From positions 1 to 5,735 of the forward strand of contig CALZJV010000505.1 in NCBI GenBank assembly GCA_945787595.1: a stretch of 5,735 bases of DNA, written 5' to 3'. Position numbers and translations under genes: made by a program. The DNA comes from an uncultured Desulfobacterales bacterium. GTDB lineage: Bacteria; Desulfobacterota; Desulfobacteria; Desulfobacterales; JAFDCJ01. The notes beneath the pieces were generated by a model. The model was given only the letters and a program-made list of their open reading frames with translations, searched no databases and was not told the origin of the DNA. The first letter of the stretch is position 1; each line of letters starts with the position of its first letter. This document shows positions 1 through 5,006 of this stretch, piece after piece.

Positions 1-317
1 TCTTGCATCGGATATCCGGCATTTTTCCAGGCTTCAACCCCTCCCCCGAGTGCCGCTGCATTATGATAACCGTCCTTTAACAATTTTTCTGCCTGACCGG
101 CAGCGCTTGCTTCATTGTTTCAGGCACAGTAAAAAATGATTTCTTGCTCCGTTGATAATGAAGGGAGTTTTGCCCGGAAATCGCCTAATGAGATTGCTCC
201 CAGCAGATGGTTTTTCTTAAATTTTTCGTCATCATCATAGGCACAGACAAGAAGAGCTGCTCCGGAATTTACTTTTTGCCGGGCTTTCTCAACTGATATT
301 CGAATAGGTTCCGTCAT
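1..317 (-). CDS. Rhodanese-like domain selenoprotein, in-frame UGA read as Sec (3' end outside window)
   Basis: Small single-domain rhodanese-like protein, probably cytoplasmic (no signal peptide). The start ATG at 315-317 (MTEPIRIS) is chosen because AAAGGAG lies 9 nt upstream; an upstream in-frame ATG at 396-398 has no such site. Residues 20-44 (LLVCAYDDDEKFKKNHLLGA) form the first half of the fold. EIIFYCA (59-65) is the strand leading into the active-site loop and is followed directly by TGA at 120-122. Reading on in the same frame gives NNEASAAGQAEKLLKDGY, then HNAAALGGGVEAWKNAGYPM, which is the normal C-terminal half of a rhodanese (the GG-V-AW-AGYP signature). The frame is still open at base 1. 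So the TGA is residue 66 and is best read as selenocysteine, giving C64-A65-U66, with C64 at the place of the usual catalytic Cys. A SECIS-like hairpin follows the TGA. Known families of this kind transfer sulfane sulfur or do thiol/selenol redox chemistry; the exact substrate is unknown. The alternative, a sequencing error or nonsense mutation, is less likely given the hairpin. Confidence 0.92.
79..122 (-). promoter_or_regulatory. Bacterial SECIS element for the rhodanese UGA codon
   Basis: In the mRNA, the 41 nt after UGA (119 down to 79) fold into two stacked helices: AACAAU (119-114) pairs with AUUGUU (84-79), and CUGCC (103-99) pairs with GGCAG (93-89). The apical loop is GGUCA (98-94), beginning 22 nt after the UGA. 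A short apical loop with G in its first positions, within about 16-37 nt of the UGA, is the known pattern for bacterial SECIS elements bound by SelB; the E. coli fdhF loop is AGGUCU. All of it lies inside coding sequence, as usual in bacteria. The pairing was read by eye; no folding energy was computed. Confidence 0.83.
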
Positions 318-326
318 TTTATTGGT

Positions 327-333
327 CTCCTTT
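327..333 (-). promoter_or_regulatory. Ribosome binding site of the rhodanese selenoprotein
   Basis: AAAGGAG on the minus strand, 9 nt before the ATG at 315-317. It decides the start: the longer open frame beginning at 398 would add 27 residues that look like translated leader and repeat sequence and has no ribosome binding site. Confidence 0.7.
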
Positions 334-377
334 GCACTGATAGAATTGTATCTGGTATTTAAAAACCTAAAGTGATC

Positions 378-556
378 GGTTCTGGGTTCAAGGTTCAAAG
401 GTTATAAGATGCTGATTTCCATAGTTTTATATTCTATGGTTTGGATTGGCCTCTTTCACCCATTGGGTGAAACATGGAATTCGATCCGATCGACGCGTTA
501 TACTATTGTTAAGGCTATTTAGGGCATTTTAACCGGGAACCCTGAACCCCTCAACC
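378..556. repeat. 179-bp segment bounded by imperfect GGTTC-rich inverted repeats
   Basis: The left end (378-403) reads GGTTCTGGGTTCAAGGTTC and so on; the right end (531-556) read on the opposite strand begins GGTTGAGGGGTTCAGGGTTC. With small gaps, roughly 20 of 26 positions agree, and both ends start and finish with GGTT. The inside is non-coding and contains several palindromes. Such GAACCCTGAACC arrays are common between genes in some deltaproteobacteria, so this may be a small repeat element that inserted upstream of the rhodanese gene. No target-site duplication is obvious. No mobility function is claimed. Confidence 0.35.
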
Positions 557-833
557 TAGGTAAAAGCACTAATTACAGTATAAGACAAAGATTAGACATT
601 TCAAGTCAGGTTTTTTATCACTGCGGACGCAGGATAAGACAAAGGTGAGGCCAGTGCGAGACAGTTTCGGCCGGCCATATACCGCCGGCAATGTTAAAGC
701 TGCCGAAATCCGTCATTGAAAAGAAGATTTATTCGGTGGGTTTTTATAAAACAAGTGATGTTAAGCTTTTTCTGTCATTTTCATCATCTTTTAGTCAGAG
801 ACTGGATATACAAATAAAAATAACGGATGCTGT
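399..833. other. Intergenic region, no gene seen
   Basis: About 435 bp between the rhodanese leader and the broken metallopeptidase-like gene. It holds the inverted-repeat segment and palindromes described separately, an 11-bp direct repeat (ATAAGACAAAG at 580-590 and 634-644), and a possible hairpin with TTTCGGC at 665-671 and GCCGAAA at 702-708. Only tiny open frames occur, such as a 32-codon one at 618-716 on the minus strand, with nothing to support them. Confidence 0.55.
419..493. promoter_or_regulatory. Cluster of three palindromes upstream of the rhodanese gene
   Basis: Three inverted repeats lie within 75 bp: CCATAG/CTATGG (419-424 and 434-439, AT-rich 9-nt centre), TTTCACCC/GGGTGAAA (454-461 and 465-472, 3-nt centre, perfect), and TCGATC/GATCGA around one central base (481-493). 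None is followed by a T-run on either strand, so they do not look like intrinsic terminators. They could be operators or a structured leader of the downstream rhodanese gene, or internal structure of the repeat element in which they sit. Confidence 0.3.
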
Positions 834-1389
834 TTAAAAAGAAAGGCGAGCGGCTAAAGAACTATGGTCGGCTCTGAATAAATGCTGTACCCTTATGGCT
901 TCTGGTTCCGGATCACTGACCAAATTTTTGGGATCACCTTTTAGCCGGTAGTAAAATTGAAAATAGTGCGCCATCTCGTGGGCCAGATTGTGAACTTTAG
1001 CATCTTCGGACAGCAGAATGGTGTTCTTTAAATAGCTAAAATAATTTCTTTAAATAGCTAAAATAATGGATTAGATTCGATCCAATATCAAATCCGACGT
1101 ATTCCGCAATCTTCTCCACCGGTATGGTTGTGTTGACAATCACTGCCGGCAAAGCAAGCTCGGGGTCTAATCGCTTGATGTACATTATTTTTGCCACGGC
1201 ATATAATGTTTTCTTTTGGACGGCGGGATCATAGGGAGACGCATTTAACAGCTCTTCCTCTGAGAAAGGCACCTGTGGGACCTGTTGTGAAGGTTTTGTT
1301 TGCAAACTTTGAGGCATTGTTTTGGCGGTTGTCACAACCGCTAGCCCAAAAACCAAAGCAAATATTAATCCGATCTGATAAACTTTCAT
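834..1389 (-). pseudogene. Exported HExxH (zincin-like) protein, frameshifted by a 22-bp tandem duplication
   Basis: The start ATG at 1387-1389 opens with a clear signal peptide (MKVYQIGLIFALVFGLAVVTTA) and has GGAG 12 nt upstream; a longer open frame to 1536 lacks any ribosome site before its ATG and is not used. As the sequence stands, the frame runs 117 residues and ends at TAG 1036-1038. An exact 22-bp tandem repeat (1024-1045 and 1046-1067) sits at that point. Deleting one copy joins the frame perfectly and gives a 177-residue protein ending at TAA 834-836. The restored part contains NLAHEMAHYFQ, an HExxH motif (H130, E131, H134), followed by DPEPEAIRVQ, where a glutamate about 20 residues on could be the third zinc ligand. 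The likely role is a periplasmic or secreted metallopeptidase-like protein of unknown substrate. The truncated product lacks the whole motif and is presumably inactive. An assembly artefact is possible. Confidence 0.75.
1024..1067. repeat. Exact 22-bp tandem duplication inside the zincin-like gene
   Basis: Two adjacent identical copies of a 22-bp AT-rich unit (TTCTTTAAATAGCTAAAATA plus two bases), at 1024-1045 and 1046-1067. The unit is not a multiple of three, so the second copy shifts the reading frame and brings in a TAG stop. The flanking bases do not extend the match. Confidence 0.95.
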
Positions 1390-1709
1390 GACGACGAATT
1401 TCTCCAATCCACTAAAGATATAAGCTAGTTGTTTTGCAATCAGCGCGCCAACTTTCATGAGTTTTTGAATTCTGTCATCACGAATAATAAAACAAATAAA
1501 ATCAGTAGGATAAGAAAGATTGCCAAATTTCAGCAAAAGCCGGCAACCCGCAGAAGCATAGAAAAAGCGATATCATTTGACATTTCAAACAATTCTTTGA
1601 CGGTCAGAGGCAGGTGAAACGTCAATTTACCGACAAGTAGATCCGCTGGGACGACTGCGAGCCTCACCGGTTGTGGATTTCCCTGTCAATGATGTGGATT
1701 AGATTTTGA
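1390..1709. other. Intergenic region, no gene seen
   Basis: About 320 bp upstream of the zincin-like gene. Open frames exist on both strands but none has a ribosome site, family resemblance or sensible codon pattern. One minus-strand stretch around 1456-1520 would encode a very hydrophobic segment, but no start precedes it. The promoter of the zincin-like gene should lie here; I see no convincing -35/-10 pair. Confidence 0.5.
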
Positions 1710-1800
1710 TATGTTAGGAAATTCGGAGCGCTTTACGATAAGATTTATCGTGAAGTTGTAACTTGGGAGGCCTGGAGACGAGTGAAAGCCCACGACAGTG
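1710..1800 (+). pseudogene. Remnant of a group II intron-type reverse transcriptase (N-terminal fragment)
   Basis: The plus-strand frame reads YVRKFGALYDKIYREVV and then TWEAWRRVKAH. This closely resembles the start of group II intron-encoded reverse transcriptase/maturase proteins, where a segment of the form LYDK-Y-WEAWRRVKAN precedes the GxxGVDG motif. Here the similarity stops after about 28 residues. The expected GVDG motif and all catalytic domains (YADD and others) are missing, an in-frame TGA lies just upstream at 1707-1709, and the open frame that continues to 2048 has no resemblance to the family. It is therefore a dead fragment. The family call rests on recognising the motif by eye. 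Confidence 0.5.
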
Positions 1801-2121
1801 GTCGATCATGGGGTACCCGGAGAGTCATAATTGCTTGTTCAACTGGGATTATAGCAGAAATCGGCGATTTAGTCCCGAGAGCTGAAATTGATGATATCAC
1901 AGGTTTTTTGAACCCTCATTTTTGCCGATTCGTTGGAGATATCGCAACTTTTTTGATTCTAAGATATTTTTGTTTCCCAAAAGATATAGGCAATTGTTTA
2001 CGATTATCCCTTTATAGCCGTTATGTTTCAAATTTGTGTAGTTGTTAAGGAAATGTAGCATAATAAAAACGTCACCAGGAGTGTTACGCGATTTGGTAGA
2101 ACGATAAGTTGTGCAGTTTTT
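1801..2121. other. Non-coding region downstream of the transpeptidase cluster
   Basis: The open frame of the reverse-transcriptase remnant continues on the plus strand to 2048, but the protein it encodes is not recognisable and has no start signal of its own. The last 70 bases lie downstream of the minus-strand YkuD gene; I see no hairpin with a T-run that would be a clear terminator. Nothing else is supported here. Confidence 0.45.
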
Positions 2122-3147
2122 CTATGGCCTTATCTCAACAATCGTATCATTTGGCACGAACTTGTAGATTTCTTCCATTTCTTCGTCTGTAACGGCAATA
2201 CACCCTTTCGTCCAGTCAACCTCTGCATGAGAAGCACCAACCCACGAGAAACCATTTTTGATGCCATGGATCATTATATCTCCGCCCGGAGAAACACCAA
2301 GTTCCTTTGCTCGCATTTTGTCTTTCTCGTTTGGATAGGAAATATGAAGAGACAGGTGATAACCGCTGTTAATGTTTCTTGAATCGATGATGTAGGTTCC
2401 CTCCGGGGTTTTTTTATCGCCCTGCCTTTCTTTCGGTCCAACCGGGTTCCCCCCCAGGGCTATTTTGTAGGTTTTGATCACCTCGCCCTTTGAGAGCACC
2501 GTCAATCGTCGCTCTTTCTTTTCTATCAGAACTTTATCTGCCGGTTCCGTCCTGAGTGCAAAAATCTTTTCTTCGAGCGTTTCAATCTTTTCTTGCAGTG
2601 TAATAATCTCATTCTCTTTGCCTTTAACCTCTTGCCGGGAAGTCTCAATCTGTGTTTGCTGCGTAGCAATTATTTTATCCTTGATGATGACATTATGGAT
2701 TTGAAATATCATCATCTGGCTGTCCCGCCTGTATTCACTATCCGGGTAATCCCTTACGAGTTTCTGAAAACATTCAAGAGATTTCTGATAGTCTTTTTGT
2801 TCGTTCCTGGGATAGGCATAAATAATACCCATCTCGAAGAGAACTCTGTCCGCTACCGCGGGATGTTTCTCAATAATTTGCTCGTATTTGCTCAGGGAAG
2901 CCTCGTATTTTCCCTGGTTGAAAAAATCATTTGCCTCCTGAGAGAGTGATCTGGCCTGAAGTCCCTCATCAATGTGACTGCATCCGCATATAAGAATTGG
3001 TGTTATCATGATGCAGACGAAGAAAAGGTGAAGATACTCGCCTATCCCTCTCTGCCTTTTACCCGTATACGTCTTTATGCCTGTTAATAATGTGCTTGAT
3101 GATCGCAAAACCAGTCCTCTTCCACATATATCCGCAATACGTACCAT
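2122..3147 (-). CDS. Lipoprotein L,D-transpeptidase: TPR-like repeats, coiled coil, YkuD domain
   Basis: 341 residues as drawn. An N-terminal hydrophobic segment (39-55) ends in a lipobox, ICGC with C56 as the lipidated residue, so it is probably anchored in a membrane facing the periplasm. Residues 66-150 look like TPR-type helix pairs (FFNQGKYEASLSKYEQIIEK, then DYQKSLECFQKLVRDYPDSE), as in BamD/YbgF-like proteins. Residues 155-200 are a charged coiled coil. Residues 205-341 are the YkuD catalytic domain: GGNPVGPKERQGDKKTPEGT, IMIHG (H294) and DWTKGCIAV with catalytic C316. YkuD enzymes make or use meso-DAP links of peptidoglycan by a Cys acyl-enzyme. TKGCIA, rather than SxGCIR, resembles the YafK-like branch. 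The start is uncertain: the ATG at 3147 has no ribosome site, while a TTG at 3106-3108 has AGAGGA 6 nt upstream and gives a more normal signal peptide. It is the last gene of the cluster, 60 bp after the Lpp-like gene. Confidence 0.9.
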   Translation of the reverse strand: MVRIADICGRGLVLRSSSTLLTGIKTYTGKRQRGIGEYLHLFFVCIMITPILICGCSHIDEGLQARSLSQEANDFFNQGKYEASLSKYEQIIEKHPAVADRVLFEMGIIYAYPRNEQKDYQKSLECFQKLVRDYPDSEYRRDSQMMIFQIHNVIIKDKIIATQQTQIETSRQEVKGKENEIITLQEKIETLEEKIFALRTEPADKVLIEKKERRLTVLSKGEVIKTYKIALGGNPVGPKERQGDKKTPEGTYIIDSRNINSGYHLSLHISYPNEKDKMRAKELGVSPGGDIMIHGIKNGFSWVGASHAEVDWTKGCIAVTDEEMEEIYKFVPNDTIVEIRP

Positions 3148-3165
3148 GCTAAACGGTGGAAATGT

Positions 3166-3202
3166 AAGGAAGTGGTAGGTCTCAAAACCTTGCCACTTCC
3201 TT
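3166..3202 (-). promoter_or_regulatory. Strong hairpin between the Lpp-like gene and the YkuD gene
   Basis: A perfect 10-bp stem (AAGGAAGTGG at 3166-3175, CCACTTCCTT at 3193-3202) with an inner AGGT/ACCT pairing. It begins 5 nt after the lipoprotein stop codon and ends 18 nt before the drawn start of the next gene. On the transcribed minus strand it is followed by ACATTTCC, not a T-run, so it is not a standard intrinsic terminator. It may protect the 3' end of an abundant lipoprotein mRNA or allow partial read-through into the transpeptidase. Confidence 0.6.
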
Positions 3203-3207
3203 TCGAT

Positions 3208-3531
3208 TTACTTTTTCATTGATTTCTGGAAAATTTTGTCAGCTTGTTTTGCTTTTTCATCTGCGATTCTCGCCTTTTCATCTGCGATTCTCTCTCTTTC
3301 GTTTGCTCTCTTTTCAGCTTCCTCAGCGCGGGCCACTGCTTCATTCGCCTTTAACATGGCCTCATCGGCTGCTGTCTTGGCAGCCTGCGCATCCTGAGCC
3401 GCCTGATCAGCTTTCGCGGCAATCGCCTTTTCCCGGGCCTGCACCTCCTCGAGGTCACCTTTTGTTGCGCAACCCCCTACAGCAATAGCGAGAGCAAGCA
3501 TCATTGAGATCACCAAAAGACTCTTCTTCAT
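3208..3531 (-). CDS. Lpp/OprI-like alanine-rich murein lipoprotein with C-terminal lysine
   Basis: 107 residues. The signal peptide MKKSLLVISMMLALAIAVGG ends in the lipobox VGGC, with C21 lipidated; the residue after C is Ala, which does not signal inner-membrane retention in enterobacteria, so outer-membrane sorting is expected. The mature part is one long alanine-rich coiled coil in heptads (about 26-101), ending in KSMKK. This is the layout of E. coli Lpp and Pseudomonas OprI: a trimeric helical rod in the periplasm whose C-terminal Lys is bonded to peptidoglycan by YkuD L,D-transpeptidases. At about 87 mature residues it is longer than E. coli Lpp (58), which would suggest a wider periplasm if it is tethered. 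Near the C-terminus the heptad RIADEKA occurs twice in tandem, from a 21-bp DNA repeat. An ideal ribosome site precedes the ATG, suggesting high expression. It sits between two YkuD genes. The Lpp assignment is by architecture, not by sequence match. Confidence 0.85.
   Translation of the reverse strand: MKKSLLVISMMLALAIAVGGCATKGDLEEVQAREKAIAAKADQAAQDAQAAKTAADEAMLKANEAVARAEEAEKRANERERIADEKARIADEKAKQADKIFQKSMKK
3254..3292 (-). repeat. 21-bp tandem repeat encoding a repeated heptad in the lipoprotein
   Basis: TTTTCATCTGCGATTCTC occurs at 3254-3271 and again at 3275-3292, a period of 21 bp. The period equals one coiled-coil heptad (RIADEKA twice), so gain or loss of a unit lengthens or shortens the rod by one heptad without breaking frame or register. 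Confidence 0.8.
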
Positions 3532-3538
3532 AATGTAG

Positions 3539-3549
3539 TCACCTCCTTT
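3539..3549 (-). promoter_or_regulatory. Near-perfect Shine-Dalgarno site of the Lpp-like gene
   Basis: AAAGGAGGTGA, complementary to the 16S rRNA tail over its whole core, 7 nt before the ATG at 3529-3531. Much stronger than the sites of the two neighbouring transpeptidase genes, so the lipoprotein is probably translated at far higher level. Confidence 0.8.
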
Positions 3550-3653
3550 CTGTTCAGTTTACCTTACCATAATAGCGACTGTAAAATTTCGCCTTACTCC
3601 ACAACAAATATCCACGTTAGTTATTGACCTGATGCAAAAAGCGTGTACCTGCT

Positions 3654-5006
3654 TTATGTTTCAACCAATATACCGTCTATTTCCAAATCAATTTTCAAGC
3701 GTTTTGCCGCGTCTTTGGCCTCGCTCATATTATTGAAAGGGCCGGCGAGAACACGGTGGCGATCGCCCTTTGACAACACCCTTGCGGGAATTTGTGGACC
3801 CTGATGGTTAATAATTGCGGCAAGCCTCAGAGCGTCAACCTTGTCACGCAAATTAGCAGCCAGAACATACCACGCGTCCGTTCTGAGTTCCGGTATTTCC
3901 GGTTTGCCATACAACTTGTCCGGGTGCTTGAGTTTTATGGTTTCCGCAACATCCTTTTCACTTCCATGACTATTCTCGGATATGGGAACAGGGATCCCGC
4001 GGGCCTCGGCCACTACTTCCTTAACCTTTTTCCAGTCAAGCGCGTGTCCTGACTTCTTTTCAATATTTCTCAATTTTGCATATGCCTTCTTCAACTCAGT
4101 GGTGCCTGATTCTTCAAAGGGCGTATGAACTTCTATGAAAACTATTCCATCACGTTGGCCTACGAGATATGGCTGGTTAACAATTTTTACAGGTGTTTTC
4201 ATCGGGGTGTTTTCGAAAAGTCTCTTTATGTCTTCCGGATAGAGTCTTATGCAGCCATTGGTTGCCCTGAGGCCGATACTGGCCGGTTTATTAGTACCAT
4301 GGACCAAATAACCTGACTTGCTTAAATAGAGAGCATGTTCTCCCAATGGATTTAGAGGCCCCGGTGGTACTTTAGCCGGCAGAGGATCTCCCTTTTTCCT
4401 ATGATCTTCAGCAATCGAGGCGGGCACATACCAGGTCGGCCGGAATTTCTTGCGCTTTACATACATTTGGCCCATGGGAGTGGGCCGCTCTGTGTTACCG
4501 ACACCGACCGGGTAGGTCGACACGGCCAATAGTTTACCATCTCCTTTAAAATAAAAGAGCCTCATAGCGGCTAAGTTGATCACGATACCTTTTCTATGGG
4601 TGTCTGGCAGGATAAAGCTCAGAGGCAACCGGATACGCTCTCCGGCCTCAGGCACCCATATATCTATCCCCGGATTAGCTGCACTGACTGTATTGATTCC
4701 CAAGCTGAAGTGTCTCGCAATATCTGGCAGCGTATCCTCCTTTTCAAGTCTGATGATCGCCAACCGGCCAATGACGTCATCTTCTTTTGCAACAAAAAAG
4801 TCATTTCGTTCGATCTTTTCCTCCAAGTGGCTTGGAAGCGGTAGAGATCTCATCAGAAATTCTCTCATATCAGCACAACCTTGCAAAGATAAGATGAGCA
4901 TCAATAGAATAATAAGGTGAAGCCTATTGGATAAGGGGGATAGGTCAATAATTCGGCACAGGGTCATATAAGCTATCTTGTTTAATGAGGAAAAATTGAA
5001 AACCAT
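3654..5006 (-). CDS. Lipoprotein L,D-transpeptidase of the ErfK/YbiS type: LysM-like, YkuD, SPOR
   Basis: 450 residues. A hydrophobic segment (29-43) ends in lipobox LQGC, C44, predicting a membrane-anchored periplasmic lipoprotein. Residues 83-128 (AIIRLEKEDTLPDIARHFSL, then NPGIDIWVPEAGERIRLP) are a LysM-like peptidoglycan-binding domain, as in ErfK/YbiS/YcfS proteins. Residues 138-277 are the YkuD catalytic domain, with PVGVGNTERPTPMG, a proline-rich lid region, the HGT motif (H236) and ATNGCIRLYPEDI, catalytic C252. A linker follows, then residues 375-448 (DAWYVLAANLRDKVDALRLA, RHRVLAGPFNNMSEAKDAAK) resemble a SPOR domain, which in known proteins binds denuded septal glycan. Enzymes of this subfamily attach Lpp or form DAP-DAP crosslinks. 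The first ATG is used; GGTGA lies close before it, and an internal ATG at 4965-4967 is also possible. Gene order puts it upstream of the Lpp-like gene, separated by 122 bp. The YkuD call is firm, LysM good, SPOR likely. Confidence 0.92.
   Translation of the reverse strand: MVFNFSSLNKIAYMTLCRIIDLSPLSNRLHLIILLMLILSLQGCADMREFLMRSLPLPSHLEEKIERNDFFVAKEDDVIGRLAIIRLEKEDTLPDIARHFSLGINTVSAANPGIDIWVPEAGERIRLPLSFILPDTHRKGIVINLAAMRLFYFKGDGKLLAVSTYPVGVGNTERPTPMGQMYVKRKKFRPTWYVPASIAEDHRKKGDPLPAKVPPGPLNPLGEHALYLSKSGYLVHGTNKPASIGLRATNGCIRLYPEDIKRLFENTPMKTPVKIVNQPYLVGQRDGIVFIEVHTPFEESGTTELKKAYAKLRNIEKKSGHALDWKKVKEVVAEARGIPVPISENSHGSEKDVAETIKLKHPDKLYGKPEIPELRTDAWYVLAANLRDKVDALRLAAIINHQGPQIPARVLSKGDRHRVLAGPFNNMSEAKDAAKRLKIDLEIDGILVET

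Noticed and set aside
120..398. A complete 92-residue protein ending at TGA 120-122
   Set aside because: The frame continues after the TGA with intact rhodanese sequence, a SECIS-like hairpin follows, and the ribosome site supports a start at 317 rather than 398.
618..716. 32-residue minus-strand open frame in the left intergenic region
   Set aside because: No ribosome site, no recognisable sequence, and it overlaps imperfect hairpins.
1036..1536. 166-residue reading of the zincin-like gene from an ATG at 1536
   Set aside because: A standard signal peptide starts at 1389 with a ribosome site; the extra 49 residues have no start signal and would bury the signal peptide.
1782..2048. 88-residue plus-strand open frame as a real gene
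   Set aside because: Its GTG start lies inside the reverse-transcriptase remnant, there is no ribosome site, and the rest of the protein resembles nothing.
3166..3202. Standard intrinsic terminator after the lipoprotein gene
   Set aside because: The stem is strong but the transcribed strand has no T-run after it, so only a hairpin is claimed.
3219..3488. Plus-strand open frames opposite the lipoprotein and both transpeptidases
   Set aside because: They are antisense shadows of strongly supported minus-strand genes, with low-complexity translations and no ribosome sites.
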